Shown: positions 7,954 through 17,131 of the stretch, in pieces
How positions within the stretch are numbered: the stretch's first letter is position 1
Layout: every line of letters starts with the position of its first letter
Source of the DNA: Anaerococcus pacaensis 9403502
GTDB lineage: Bacteria > Bacillota > Clostridia > Tissierellales > Peptoniphilaceae
Length of the DNA: 64,000 nucleotides
Direction: 5' to 3'
Assembly: GCA_000308255.3 (NCBI GenBank)
Contig: HG326663.1
Coordinates: 741,269 to 805,268, forward strand
Notes under the pieces: generated by a model
What the model was told of the DNA's origin: nothing
The model's input: only the letters and a program-made list of their open reading frames with translations
Databases searched by the model: none
Made by a program: the position numbers and the translations under genes

Positions 7954-8784
7954 ATAGGATATTACGTAAAATCAGTCATCGAAACCATAGAATCCAACTA
8001 CGAAAACTTCACTCCGGTAGAGAAAAATATAGCAGATTTCTTCATCCACAACGACAAAAGGGGCGACTTCTCAGCCAAGAAACTTGCCGAAAAGCTCTTC
8101 GTATCTGAGGCATCGCTCTCAAGATTTGCCCAAAAATGTGGATTCAGAGGCTATAGAGAATTCATCTACGAATACAACCAACACTTCGTAGAAAGGCACG
8201 ATGAAATCACCAACAACATCAGCCAAGTTTTAAAAACCTACCAGGAACTTTTAAACAAAAGCTATTCGCTAATTGACGAAAATCAGATAAACCGAGTAAT
8301 CAACTACTTTAACGATAGCGGAAAGGTCTTCGTATGCGGCAAGGGATCCTCAGGTCTTGCTGCCAATGAAATGGAAACCAGATTTATGAGGATAGGGGTA
8401 AATATAGACTCAGTAACAGACACAGATCAGATGAAAATGCGAGCAGTCTTCCACAGCCCTGACTCCCTAGTCATAGGTCTATCCATAAGCGGCGAAACCA
8501 AGGAAGTCCTATATTTCCTAGAAAAAGCCAAGTTAAAAGGCGCCAAAACAGTCCTCATCACGTCGCAAAACAGGGAAGAACTAAGAGAAATATGTGACGA
8601 AATAGTCTTAGTTCCATCCCTCCAACACCTAAACTACGGCAACGTAATCAGCCCCCAATTCCCGCTATCAATAATGGTAGACCTCCTCTACTCATTTTTC
8701 GTAGAGAAAGATAAAAACATCAAAGAAAAACTCCATGATGATACATTGAGAGCTTTGCGTACGGGTTTTGAGGGGGATCTGTAA
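7954..8784 (+). CDS. RpiR-family transcriptional regulator with an apparent ATA start codon
   Basis: The frame encodes an N-terminal RpiR helix-turn-helix (SNYENFTPVEKNIADFF, then LFVSEASLSRFAQKCGFRG) followed by a C-terminal sugar-phosphate SIS domain (VFVCGKGSSGLAANEM). Only the SIS part has an ATG, at 8371. Family length (about 276 residues) and a good RBS (GGAGG at 7943-7947) both point to initiation at the ATA codon at 7954; no ATG, GTG or TTG is available nearby in frame. It lies 16 bases after nanK and probably senses an amino-sugar phosphate and controls this operon, as RpiR-type regulators of sialic-acid genes do. Confidence 0.82.
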   Translation: MGYYVKSVIETIESNYENFTPVEKNIADFFIHNDKRGDFSAKKLAEKLFVSEASLSRFAQKCGFRGYREFIYEYNQHFVERHDEITNNISQVLKTYQELLNKSYSLIDENQINRVINYFNDSGKVFVCGKGSSGLAANEMETRFMRIGVNIDSVTDTDQMKMRAVFHSPDSLVIGLSISGETKEVLYFLEKAKLKGAKTVLITSQNREELREICDEIVLVPSLQHLNYGNVISPQFPLSIMVDLLYSFFVEKDKNIKEKLHDDTLRALRTGFEGDL

Positions 8785-8871
8785 ATGTTTTCTAGCCATT
8801 GAATACACCAATAAACTTATCCACCACTAATCGAATCAACGCTAATATCTACTTTCGTTTTAAATAAAAAT

Positions 8872-8900
8872 AGACAAAACTTATAATATAAGCTTTGTCT
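8872..8900 (-). terminator. Terminator of the liv operon
   Basis: Read on the minus strand, a 14-bp stem with one G-T wobble (AGACAAAGCTTATA with its partner) is followed by ATTTTTATTT. It lies about 30 bases beyond the livF stop codon. Confidence 0.65.
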
Positions 8901-8929
8901 ACTTTACCAATCCGTGAGTGGTGATCTTT

Positions 8930-9643
8930 TTATACGCCTAGATAAGCTGCCCTTATGGATGGGTCGTTTTTAAGTTCGCTTGATTTACCTTCTTTTACTA
9001 TTTTTCCTGTTTCTAGGACATAGGCTCTGTCGGATATGTCGAGGGCTAGGTTGGCGTTTTGTTCCACTAGAAGGATGGTTCTGCCTTCTTGTTTTAAAAT
9101 TCTTATGGTATCAAAGATTTTATCTACAAAAAGTGGGGCAAGTCCCATGGACGGTTCATCCAAAAGTAGGAGGTCTGGTTTGGTTAGTAGGGCCCTACCC
9201 ATGGCTAACATCTGCTGCTCACCACCTGATAGGGTTCCTGCCTTTTGTTTTTTTCTCTCAGCTAAAACTGGGAAGAGTTCATAGATTCTTTCTAGCTCCC
9301 TTTTCTTTTCTTCCTCAGACCAGTCTACTGCAAAAGAGCCCAAGAGAAGATTATCTTCTACAGCTAGTCCCCTAAAAACACGTCTGCCTTCAGGAACCTG
9401 GGCGATACCTGCCCTGGTTATCTGGTAGGTCTTATCCTTTAATATAGATCTATCCTTAAAGAATATGTCTCCTTCTTTTGGCTTTAAGAGGCCAGAAATG
9501 GTCTGAAGGGTGGTTGTTTTACCAGCTCCGTTGGCACCTATTAGGGAAACCACCTCGCCTTCTTCAACCCTAAGGCTAATACCTTTAAGGGCTCTAATAT
9601 TTCCGTAATAAACATTGAGATTTTCTAATTTTAATATTGACAC
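8930..9643 (-). CDS. livF: Branched-chain amino-acid ABC transporter ATP-binding protein LivF
   Basis: A 237-residue ATPase subunit with Walker A GANGAGKTTT near residue 37, signature LSGGEQQM near 138 and Walker B LLLLDEPSMGL near 158. The short size, the VPEGRRVF segment and the C-terminal YLGV ending are typical of LivF. It acts with LivG at the inner face of the LivHM channel. It is the last gene of the livK-H-M-G-F operon, nine bases after livG, and a terminator follows. Confidence 0.93.
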   Translation of the reverse strand: MSILKLENLNVYYGNIRALKGISLRVEEGEVVSLIGANGAGKTTTLQTISGLLKPKEGDIFFKDRSILKDKTYQITRAGIAQVPEGRRVFRGLAVEDNLLLGSFAVDWSEEEKKRELERIYELFPVLAERKKQKAGTLSGGEQQMLAMGRALLTKPDLLLLDEPSMGLAPLFVDKIFDTIRILKQEGRTILLVEQNANLALDISDRAYVLETGKIVKEGKSSELKNDPSIRAAYLGV

Positions 9644-9652
9644 ATTGACCCC

Positions 9653-10435
9653 CTAACTACCCAAGTAAGCCCTGATAACTTCTTCATTTGCTATAACCTC
9701 GCGAGGATTACCAGAGGCCAGGATTTCCCCGTAGTTTAGGACTACTAGTCTTTCAGAAATACCAAGGACCAGGTTCATATCATGCTCGATAAGTAGGATA
9801 GAAACTCCAGTATTATCTCTGATGGTTTTGATAGAATCCATAAGCTCTCTGGTTTCTGACTCGTTCATACCGGCTGCTGGCTCATCCAAAAGCAGGACCT
9901 TTGGCCTGGTTGCCATAGCACGGGCGATTTCTAGCTTTCTTTGGGCCCCATATGGGAGGTTGCCGGCAAAGGCCCTAAAATATTTATCTAGGTCAAAGAG
10001 CCTTAGAATTTCCCTTGCTTTTTCTGTCGCCTCATTTTCTTCCTCCCAATATTTTGGAAGTCTTAGCATACCTGTAAGGACTCCATAGTCCATAAACTGG
10101 TTCATGGCTAGTTTCACATTGTCGAGTACTGTTAGATTATCAAATAGTCTGATATTTTGAAAGGTCCTAGCTATACCAAGCTTTGAGAGTTTGTCTGGAG
10201 AGATTCCGTTTACCTTCTCTCCATCAAGGATTATTTCCCCGCTAGTTGGGGTGTAGACCCCTGATAGCATATTAAAGAGGGTGGTTTTTCCGGCCCCATT
10301 TGGGCCAATTAACCCTAAAAGCTCGCCTTTTTTTAGGTTAAAACTTACATCTTGGACTGCCTTTAGCCCCCCAAAGGAGATGCTAAGGTTTTTGACTTCT
10401 AGAACATTTTCATTTAAAACTTCTTTACTGTTCAC
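9653..10435 (-). CDS. livG: Branched-chain amino-acid ABC transporter ATP-binding protein LivG
   Basis: ATPase subunit with Walker A GPNGAGKTT near residue 40, the LivG-specific ARTFQNIRLF segment near 92 and Walker B VLLLDEP, ending in AYLGS. An ATG at 10444 would overlap livM by 20 bases with the RBS AAAGGAG directly abutting it. GTG at 10435, about nine bases from that RBS, is the more likely start and gives 260 residues. Translation is coupled to livM, whose stop codon lies inside this gene. Confidence 0.9.
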   Translation of the reverse strand: MNSKEVLNENVLEVKNLSISFGGLKAVQDVSFNLKKGELLGLIGPNGAGKTTLFNMLSGVYTPTSGEIILDGEKVNGISPDKLSKLGIARTFQNIRLFDNLTVLDNVKLAMNQFMDYGVLTGMLRLPKYWEEENEATEKAREILRLFDLDKYFRAFAGNLPYGAQRKLEIARAMATRPKVLLLDEPAAGMNESETRELMDSIKTIRDNTGVSILLIEHDMNLVLGISERLVVLNYGEILASGNPREVIANEEVIRAYLGS

Positions 10436-11405
10436 CTTCCACATCTCCTTTCTTGTACTTGTCGATATTTAGGAGGTTTCTTAGGGAAAACTCGCGTCTG
10501 CCCAGTAGCCCTTGTGGTCTAAAGATCATTACTATGATTAGTATTAGGGCATATATTACCATTCTCCATTCTGCCAGAGGCCTTAGGACTTCTGGAAGGA
10601 TGGTTAGTCCAATGGATGAGAATATGGCTCCGGTCATGGACCCCATACCTCCTAGGACTACCATCACTAGATAGTCAAAGGATTTGTTGTAGTTAAAGAT
10701 ATTTGCTGCAAGGACTCCGAAGCTTTGGGCATAAAGAGCTCCTGCAAGGCCAGCAAATACTGCTGATAGGGTAAAGGCAAAGGTCTTGTACTTGGTGACA
10801 TTGATCCCACAAGATTGGCTAGCTAGCTCGTTGTCCCTAATAGAAAGAACAGCCCTTCCATGCCTACTTGAAGCGTAGGTAAAGATCATAGCTATAACAA
10901 AGGCAGCTGGAAAAAAGTATCTGGCAAAGGAAGAGGATGTAGGAATCCCAGCCATCCCTTGGGCACCACCGGTAAAGCCTAGGTTTTCAATTAAAACCCT
11001 GATGATTTCACCAAAGGCTAGAGTTACTATGGCCAGGTAGTCTCCGCTTAGCCTTAGAACAGGTAGACCAATTAGGACACCAAAGATAGCTGCAGCCAGG
11101 CCTGCTATAAGAAGGCTAAGGAAAAATCCAGCAAGGCCTGGTACCAGACCTGACTTCATAAAAAGTCCTGCAGCATAGGCGCCGATTGCCATAAAGCCTG
11201 CATGGCCCAGGTTGATTTGGCCAAGAACCCCAACTGTTAGGTTAAGGGAGGTGGCCATAATTACATTTATGCAAATAAGGATTAGGATATTTTGCCAGTA
11301 TCTGTTGATAACTCCTATAGATATGAGCCCTTGGATGATGGCAAAGGCCACTATAACTAGGGCAAATGTTATGATATAGGTTTTTCTTCTATTTTTTGAC
11401 ATCAT
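10425..11405 (-). CDS. livM: Branched-chain amino-acid ABC transporter permease LivM
   Basis: A 326-residue permease with about ten hydrophobic segments and the LivM block LNLTVGVLGQINLGHAGF near residue 55, followed by the EAA-like segment DNELASQSCGINVTKYK near 200. It pairs with LivH to form the membrane channel. GTG (11408), ATG (11405) and ATG (11402) are all possible starts; 11405 is taken. It overlaps the livH stop codon, so the two permeases are translationally coupled. Confidence 0.92.
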   Translation of the reverse strand: MMSKNRRKTYIITFALVIVAFAIIQGLISIGVINRYWQNILILICINVIMATSLNLTVGVLGQINLGHAGFMAIGAYAAGLFMKSGLVPGLAGFFLSLLIAGLAAAIFGVLIGLPVLRLSGDYLAIVTLAFGEIIRVLIENLGFTGGAQGMAGIPTSSSFARYFFPAAFVIAMIFTYASSRHGRAVLSIRDNELASQSCGINVTKYKTFAFTLSAVFAGLAGALYAQSFGVLAANIFNYNKSFDYLVMVVLGGMGSMTGAIFSSIGLTILPEVLRPLAEWRMVIYALILIIVMIFRPQGLLGRREFSLRNLLNIDKYKKGDVEGEQ

Positions 11406-12292
11406 CACACCTTTTCTTTCTCTAACTTACCAAATAAACCATTAGGTTGGACAAGCAAAACTATGATCAGGATGGCAAATACTATGGCATCGGCATAGGC
11501 ACTTGATAAGTATGCACGGGTTAAAACTTCTATAACCCCAAGGATTAGCCCACCAACCACAGCCCCAGGTATGGACCCGATGCCCCCAAGGACAGCAGCT
11601 GTAAAGGCCTTAATCCCTAGGATTGACCCCATAAAGGGTTGGATTTGCGGATAAGAAGACACATAGAGCATAGAAGCTACACCTGCTAGGGCAGAACCTA
11701 TGGCAAAGGTCATAGTCATTACCTTATTGACATTAATCCCAACAAGTTCACTAGCCCCATAGTCCTCGCTAACTGCAAGCATAGACTTCCCATGCTTGGT
11801 TTTTGTTACAAATAAGTTGAGTAAATAAGTCAAAATAATTGTTGAAACTATGGTAATAATTGTAGCCAAAGACAGGTGGACACCAGCAAAGGCTATAGAT
11901 TTTTGTGGAATCAGCGCAGGGATTGGTTTGGCTGATGAGGTGAAAAATTTTACAAAGAGGTTTTGCAAAAATAGGGAAACACCTATGGTAGTTATCAAAA
12001 GAGATATCCTAGAGGATGACCTAAGTGGCCTGTAGGCTATTCTCTCTATTAAAACCCCAAGGAGGGTACAAAGTATAATAGTTGGCACTATGGCAAGCCA
12101 TAATGGCAGCCCTGCCCTAAAGATTGGCAGCTGGATGACCAAAAATATGGTGTAGCCACCGACCATTATGATATCTCCGTGGGCAAAGTTTATAAGCTTG
12201 GCTATCCCATAAACCATGGTATATCCAAGGGCAACTAGGGCATAGATACTACCTAGCTGCAGCCCATTAAATAATTGGGTAATAAAATCCAT
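11405..12292 (-). CDS. livH: Branched-chain amino-acid ABC transporter permease LivH
   Basis: A 295-residue integral membrane protein with the LivH N-terminal pattern QLFNGLQLGSIYALVALGYT and the IAKLINFAHGDI segment. The EAA-like loop VSEDYGASELVGINVNKV lies near residue 180 and the conserved AVLGGIGSIPGA near 230. It forms the inner-membrane pore with LivM. The gene follows the binding-protein gene at 12331 by 38 bases, so both are in one transcript controlled by the T-box at 13502-13785. Confidence 0.92.
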   Translation of the reverse strand: MDFITQLFNGLQLGSIYALVALGYTMVYGIAKLINFAHGDIIMVGGYTIFLVIQLPIFRAGLPLWLAIVPTIILCTLLGVLIERIAYRPLRSSSRISLLITTIGVSLFLQNLFVKFFTSSAKPIPALIPQKSIAFAGVHLSLATIITIVSTIILTYLLNLFVTKTKHGKSMLAVSEDYGASELVGINVNKVMTMTFAIGSALAGVASMLYVSSYPQIQPFMGSILGIKAFTAAVLGGIGSIPGAVVGGLILGVIEVLTRAYLSSAYADAIVFAILIIVLLVQPNGLFGKLEKEKV

Positions 12293-12330
12293 TAAAAATT
12301 CCTTTCTTTTCTTCCTATTCTTTTCTGTTT

Positions 12331-13479
12331 TTATCTTGGACTAACTATAGAATCAAACTTGTATTTTCCATCATCTATTTTCATAATCGAAGCAGCCTTT
12401 TGAGGGTTGTTGTTCTCATCAAAACTAAAGGCACCTGTGATGCCATCAAAGTTTAGGGCTTTTATGGCAGCATTTCTAGCTTCATTGCTATCAGAATCTG
12501 CATTTTCAAAACCTTCCTTGATTATATAAATAGTGTCATAGCCAAGGGCAGAAAATGCTGTCGGGTCTTCGCCATAGGCATTCCTATAGGCTTCTATGAA
12601 GTCCTTTACCTTTGGATTATCATCTTCTATAGAAAAGTGGTTGGTAAAGTATGAATCCTCTATAAGGTCAAAGCTTGACTCATCCATAGTCTTTAAGATC
12701 CCATCCCAGCCATCTCCGCCTATAAAGGTCGCATCGATACCACTATCCCTGGCTTGGGGAGCTATAAGGGCTAGTTTTTCATAATATTCTGGTAATAGTA
12801 AGACATCTGGGTCAAGGCTAGCTATACTAGTTAGCTGGGCCTTGAAGTCTGTATCATTTTCTCCATAGGACTCCTTGGCTACTATTTCTATGCCAAGTTC
12901 GGCCGCCTTTTTTTCAAAGGATTCGGCTATACCTGTTGAATAATCACTGGCTGTATTTACCAAAATAGCTGCTGTCTTTGCATCAAGGCTGTCCTTGGCA
13001 AAGATGGCCAAAAGCTCTCCCTGGTAGGGATTGGTAAAGCAAGTTCTAAATACATTGGTCTTGCCTGCTGTGATCGATTCCTCTGTGCCAGTTGGAGTAA
13101 TGACAGGGACACCATCAGATATGGATGCTTCTGCTATGGCAAGTGATGGGTTGGATGTGCTTGACCCAACTACAGCCTGGACACCATTTTCCACAAGCTT
13201 ATGATAGCTAGTAACTGCATCAGTTAACTCGCCCTTGTCATCTAGGGATTCTAGGCTAAGTGTTTTGCCATTTATCCCGCCATTTTCATTAATCTCATCT
13301 ATGGCCATCTCCATACCGTTTACAGTGGACTGGCCATAGTTTGAATATTGACCAGTTAACGGGAAGCTTGAGCCTATGTGGATTACCTTGTCTTTATCCT
13401 TAATGTCTGTTTCATTGTTGCCACATCCGGTAAATAATAATGCGGCAGCTGCTATGCTTGCGATAATTTTCTTTTTCAT
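12331..13479 (-). CDS. LIV-type amino-acid-binding lipoprotein 1 (Leu T-box controlled)
   Basis: A 382-residue extracellular solute-binding protein. The N-terminus is a lipoprotein signal with lipobox LLFTGC, so the mature protein is tethered outside the membrane by Cys19. The rest is the type I periplasmic-binding fold of LivK/Leu-Ile-Val-binding proteins (IGSSFPLTGQYSNYG, then GGINGK and AVVGSSTSNPSLA). It is the first gene of the operon with livH-M-G-F and so is the cognate receptor of this transporter. A T-box with a CUA specifier lies just upstream, predicting induction when charged leucyl-tRNA is scarce and leucine as a main ligand. Confidence 0.9.
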   Translation of the reverse strand: MKKKIIASIAAAALLFTGCGNNETDIKDKDKVIHIGSSFPLTGQYSNYGQSTVNGMEMAIDEINENGGINGKTLSLESLDDKGELTDAVTSYHKLVENGVQAVVGSSTSNPSLAIAEASISDGVPVITPTGTEESITAGKTNVFRTCFTNPYQGELLAIFAKDSLDAKTAAILVNTASDYSTGIAESFEKKAAELGIEIVAKESYGENDTDFKAQLTSIASLDPDVLLLPEYYEKLALIAPQARDSGIDATFIGGDGWDGILKTMDESSFDLIEDSYFTNHFSIEDDNPKVKDFIEAYRNAYGEDPTAFSALGYDTIYIIKEGFENADSDSNEARNAAIKALNFDGITGAFSFDENNNPQKAASIMKIDDGKYKFDSIVSPR

Positions 13480-13501
13480 TTTTTCCTCCTAAAATTTGGT
13501 A

Positions 13502-13785
13502 GAAAAAACCCTCCGTCTTTTCTACACTGGGGTAGAAGAGACGAAGGGTATTATTATCTAATAGACCAGCTCCGCGGTACCACTCTTCTTCATCTATTGA
13601 TGCACTTTGATCATAAAAATGAATAACTCTGTAACGGGAGTTCCCGGGACCACCTACTATTAGTTCAATGGCCGGCTTAGTGGCTAGTTCTAAGGCTCAT
13701 TTTGGTATTTTCCAGCATCCAATACCTCTCTGAGAAAATGAGTGACTTATAATATTCCACTTCAACGCTTTTATGCTTTATATGG
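13502..13785 (-). promoter_or_regulatory. T-box leader, predicted leucine specifier (CUA)
   Basis: On the minus strand the leader shows stem I starting GCGUUGAAGUGG, the distal AGAGAG element near 13725, the T-box AGUGGUACCGCGG near 13572-13587 and a terminator hairpin ending in UUUUUU near 13505. Base pairing of GUGG with CCAC in the lower stem places the specifier at 13685-13687, read CUA and followed by a purine, as needed. UGGU in the antiterminator bulge fits a tRNA with discriminator A. Confidence 0.88.
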
Positions 13786-13857
13786 AAATATTATATGCTG
13801 GGAAAATATATTTGTCAATCATTTTTTTAATAATAATACCTTTTTTTGAATATTTAC

Positions 13858-15015
13858 TTATCTAGGCTTGACTATGGTTTCAAACTTATACTTTCCATCT
13901 TCTATTTTGATCATAGTAGATGATTTTTGTGGGTTGTTGTTTTCATCAAAGCTAAAGCTACCTGTAACACCAGCAAACTCTGTGGCTTTGATGGCTTTTG
14001 TTAGAGCTTTTGGCTCGGTCGTTCCTGCTTCTTCGATAGCTTGTTTGGCAAGATATACAGAGTCATAGCCTAGGGCTGATGGGGAGATAGGGTCCTCGCT
14101 ATAGGCATCCTGGTAGGCTTTTACAAAATTTGCCACTATTTCTTCAGTGGAGTCGATGGCAAAGTGGTCGTTGTAATAAGAATTATTGACATCATCATAG
14201 GCTGACTCATCAAGAGATGACAAAAACCCTGCCCAGCCATCTGGCCCTATAAAGGTAGACTCGATCCCAACTTCTCTAGCCTGAGGCATGATGAGAGATA
14301 GTTTCTCATAATAGTCAGGCAAGAGGAGGATGTCAGGACCAGCTGCTTTTAGGCTGGTAAGCTGGGCCTTAAAGTCTGTATCGGCTGCCCCGTAGGCCTC
14401 CTCTCCCACAATCTGTATACCTAGCTCAGCTGCCTTATCAGAAAAGGCCTTTGCAATACCGGTTGAGTAGTCATCTGAGCTGTTTTTAAGGATTGCTGCA
14501 GTCTTTGCACCTAATTTATCCTTGGCAAAGATTGCAAGTAGGGATCCCTGGTAGGAGTTGGTGAAGGTCTGCCTAAATATATTTGCCTTACCCTCTGTGA
14601 TTTCCTCCTGGGTCCCACCTGGGGTGATAACTGGGATGTCATTATTGACTGCAGTTTCTGCCACAGCCAACGATGGTTTTGATGTAAAGGCACCTATGAT
14701 CAGATCCACATCTTCTTCCACTAATTTGTTGTAAGAAGTAACAGCGTCAGTAATTTCTCCCTTATCATCCATAACAGTAAGCTCGATTTCCTTGCCATTG
14801 ATACCGCCAGCTTCATTAATCTCGTCAACTGCAAGTCTTATTCCTTTTTCATTTGCCTGGCCATAGATTGAAACAGAACCAGTTTGAGGGGTAATGACCC
14901 CGATTTTTACCTTATCCTTACTTGCTTCATCTGGGCCATTAGAATTTGCCCCGCAGGCTGTTAATAACAAGGATAGACTAGTTGCGGCTAACAATAATTT
15001 TTTTCTTAATTTCAT
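13858..15015 (-). CDS. LIV-type amino-acid-binding lipoprotein 2 (Phe T-box controlled)
   Basis: A 385-residue extracellular binding lipoprotein paralogous to its two neighbours, with lipobox LLLTAC at the signal peptide. ATG at 15015 (MKLRKK) is chosen because it has a full RBS (AGGAGG) and begins the signal peptide; a longer frame upstream runs into the T-box leader. It has no permease or ATPase genes of its own and probably hands its ligand to the LivHMGF complex downstream. A T-box with a UUC specifier upstream suggests control by phenylalanine supply, so the ligand may be an aromatic or broad hydrophobic amino acid; that is inference. Confidence 0.88.
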   Translation of the reverse strand: MKLRKKLLLAATSLSLLLTACGANSNGPDEASKDKVKIGVITPQTGSVSIYGQANEKGIRLAVDEINEAGGINGKEIELTVMDDKGEITDAVTSYNKLVEEDVDLIIGAFTSKPSLAVAETAVNNDIPVITPGGTQEEITEGKANIFRQTFTNSYQGSLLAIFAKDKLGAKTAAILKNSSDDYSTGIAKAFSDKAAELGIQIVGEEAYGAADTDFKAQLTSLKAAGPDILLLPDYYEKLSLIMPQAREVGIESTFIGPDGWAGFLSSLDESAYDDVNNSYYNDHFAIDSTEEIVANFVKAYQDAYSEDPISPSALGYDSVYLAKQAIEEAGTTEPKALTKAIKATEFAGVTGSFSFDENNNPQKSSTMIKIEDGKYKFETIVKPR

Positions 15016-15036
15016 TTTTTTCCTCCTAATAAAACA

Positions 15037-15312
15037 GAAAAACCCCGTCTCTTTACAAATTATGTAAAGAGACGAGGTTGTAAAATCATGTATGTTGGCC
15101 CCGCGGTACCACTCTTCTTCATCGGTTGATGCTCTCAGCTTCAAATTAATGAATATCTCTATAACGTGAGAGGACGGTGTCACATACTAATCTTCAGTGA
15201 ACAACTCTGTGGCGAACCGAACCAAGTCATCTGGGTGCTTCTCACCAGCCAGCACCTCTCTGGGCAAACAATCAAAGGATCTTTTCCACTTCAAAGTCTT
15301 TATTCATTTGCA
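15037..15312 (-). promoter_or_regulatory. T-box leader, predicted phenylalanine specifier (UUC)
   Basis: Minus-strand elements are stem I (UUUGAAGUGG), AGAGAG near 15255, the T-box AGUGGUACCGCGG near 15100 and a terminator with a UUUUU run near 15040. GUGG pairs with CCAC at the base of stem I, placing the specifier at 15214-15216, read UUC and followed by G. The alignment to the other three T-boxes of this window is what defines the triplet. Confidence 0.82.
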
Positions 15313-15365
15313 GTAATTGTATACTTGTCCTCAAGATTTGTCAACTATTTTATTAGGAAAAATTT

Positions 15366-16553
15366 TTACTTGGCCTTAACCTCTGAATCAAACTTGTACT
15401 TGCCGTCCACGATTTCTATCATTTTGGCAGATTTGATTGGGTTGTTGTTCTCGTCATAAGTAAATGTTCCTGTAATACCCTCAAACTCTAGGCTTCTTAG
15501 GGCATCGGAAACTGCCTTTGATTCGGTAGTGCCAGCTTTTTCAACTGCTTGCTTGTAGAGGTAGACTGTGTCATAGCCCTCAGCAGCAAAGGTAGATGGG
15601 TCTTCTCCATATTTTTCCTTGTAGTCAGCTATAAACTTTTGCACCTTTTCATTTGGGTCTTCTAAGGTAAATTGGTTGGCAAAAAACGAACCTTCTATGG
15701 CAGCAAAGTTGGATGGGTCTAGGATAGATAGGACAGTATCCCAACCATCAGCTCCAACTAAGGTAGCATTGATACCAGCTTCTCTTACTTGTGGAACAAT
15801 TAGAGCAACTTTTTCATAGTAGTCAGGGATTAGTAGAACATCTGGTTCTTGACCCTTGATATTTGTAAGTTGCGCTTTAAAATCTGTATCATTGTCACCG
15901 TAGGACTCATCAGCCACAACTTCCATGCCAAATTCCTTAGATTTTTCTACAAAGACATCAGCAACACCCATAGAGAAATCTGATGATTGGTTGCGGAGAA
16001 CTGCAACTTTCGCTGCTCCTAGATTTTCTTTAGAGAAGTTGGCCAAAACCTCACCTTGGAATGGATCAATAAAGGCAGTCCTAAAGGCATTGTTCTTGCC
16101 CTCGGTAATATTGGCTTGGGTTCCAGTAGGGGTGATGAAAACAACATCATCATTTACAGCAGACTCTGCGATTGCAAGGGATGGTTTTGAAGTGATCCCA
16201 CCAAAAACAGCCCTAGCTCCTTCTTCAACTAACTTATTGTAGTTAGTAACAGCATCAGTAATCTCACCCTTATCATCAAGCTCAGTCCATTCTAGGTCTT
16301 TACCTAAGACTCCACCAGCTGCATTGATCTCCTCAACAGCAAGCTTTATACCGTTATTTGCAGTAATTCCATAAAATGAAACAGGTCCAGTAAGGGGAGC
16401 AGAGTTTCCTATTTTTAAGGTTTCGCTAGCATCAACATTAGCGGTATCAGCTCCTGAGCTATCACTAGCTCCTTGATTATCAGAATTAGAGCAAGCTGTT
16501 AAAAACATACTTGCAAGCAACACACCAACAGTAAATTTCTTTCTTAGATTCAT
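15366..16553 (-). CDS. LIV-type amino-acid-binding lipoprotein 3 (Ile T-box controlled)
   Basis: A 395-residue paralogue of the two preceding binding lipoproteins, with lipobox FLTAC and a Ser/Asp-rich linker after the Cys before the type I binding fold begins (LKIGNSAPLTGPVSFYG). ATG at 16553 lies seven bases after GGAGGA and starts the signal peptide; an in-frame ATG 12 bases upstream overlaps the RBS. It stands alone between two T-boxes, so it is transcribed as its own unit, with the Ile-type leader upstream predicting induction by isoleucine starvation. Confidence 0.88.
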   Translation of the reverse strand: MNLRKKFTVGVLLASMFLTACSNSDNQGASDSSGADTANVDASETLKIGNSAPLTGPVSFYGITANNGIKLAVEEINAAGGVLGKDLEWTELDDKGEITDAVTNYNKLVEEGARAVFGGITSKPSLAIAESAVNDDVVFITPTGTQANITEGKNNAFRTAFIDPFQGEVLANFSKENLGAAKVAVLRNQSSDFSMGVADVFVEKSKEFGMEVVADESYGDNDTDFKAQLTNIKGQEPDVLLIPDYYEKVALIVPQVREAGINATLVGADGWDTVLSILDPSNFAAIEGSFFANQFTLEDPNEKVQKFIADYKEKYGEDPSTFAAEGYDTVYLYKQAVEKAGTTESKAVSDALRSLEFEGITGTFTYDENNNPIKSAKMIEIVDGKYKFDSEVKAK

Positions 16554-16580
16554 AATATCCTCCATATATTTTTGGGGAAT

Positions 16581-16855
16581 AAAAAAACCTCCGTCTCTCT
16601 AAACCCCTTTGGCTTAAAGAGACGAAGGATAATATCTAAATTATGCCCTCCGCGGTACCACTCTTCTTCATCAATAGATGCTCTTAGTTCATGTAATGAA
16701 TAGCCCTATAACGGGAGCTCCCGAATCCACCTACATTTCGGCAAATTAGCTTAGTGGTGATTTTCATATGTATCATCTTAGTGCCTTCCACCAACCGGCA
16801 CCTCTCTAGAAAGACTACTCATATTACTATCCACTTCATCGCTTTTAATTGATAA
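16581..16855 (-). promoter_or_regulatory. T-box leader, predicted isoleucine specifier (AUC)
   Basis: Minus-strand stem I begins AGCGAUGAAGUGG, AGAGAG lies near 16804, the T-box AGUGGUACCGCGG near 16655 and a terminator with a long U-run near 16585. GUGG:CCAC pairing fixes the specifier at 16759-16761, read AUC and followed by A. Confidence 0.87.
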
Positions 16856-17131
16856 TGTTATTATAAATCCGGAATTTATATTTGTCAAATCTTTTTTTGA
16901 TATTTATTCAAATAGATTTATTTATATAGATAGGTTGAAGTAATAATTGGCTTGTCTATAAGGTTTGAAGCTTTTTTGCAAAATTTGATTAATAAGTATG
17001 CGTTGCTGATAGCAATAAATCAGAAATATAAAAATAAGTTCAGTTATAAATCCAGCCCCCGTACTGTCATCCTGATCGAAAGAACCTGGTATAATAAATT
17101 CAAACAAAAGTCATAATTTAAGGAAAATACA

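Noticed and set aside
8980..9375. Plus-strand open frames of 131 and 82 codons over livF
   Set aside because: They run antiparallel to a clear ABC ATPase gene, have no RBS and no domain features; shadows.
15166..15459. Plus-strand 97-codon frame across the Phe T-box
   Set aside because: It covers a structured RNA leader and the end of a binding-protein gene on the other strand; coding is very unlikely.
16922..17107. Minus-strand 61-codon frame between the Ile T-box and the acetyltransferase gene
   Set aside because: No RBS, no recognisable protein features, and it overlaps the promoter of the plus-strand gene.
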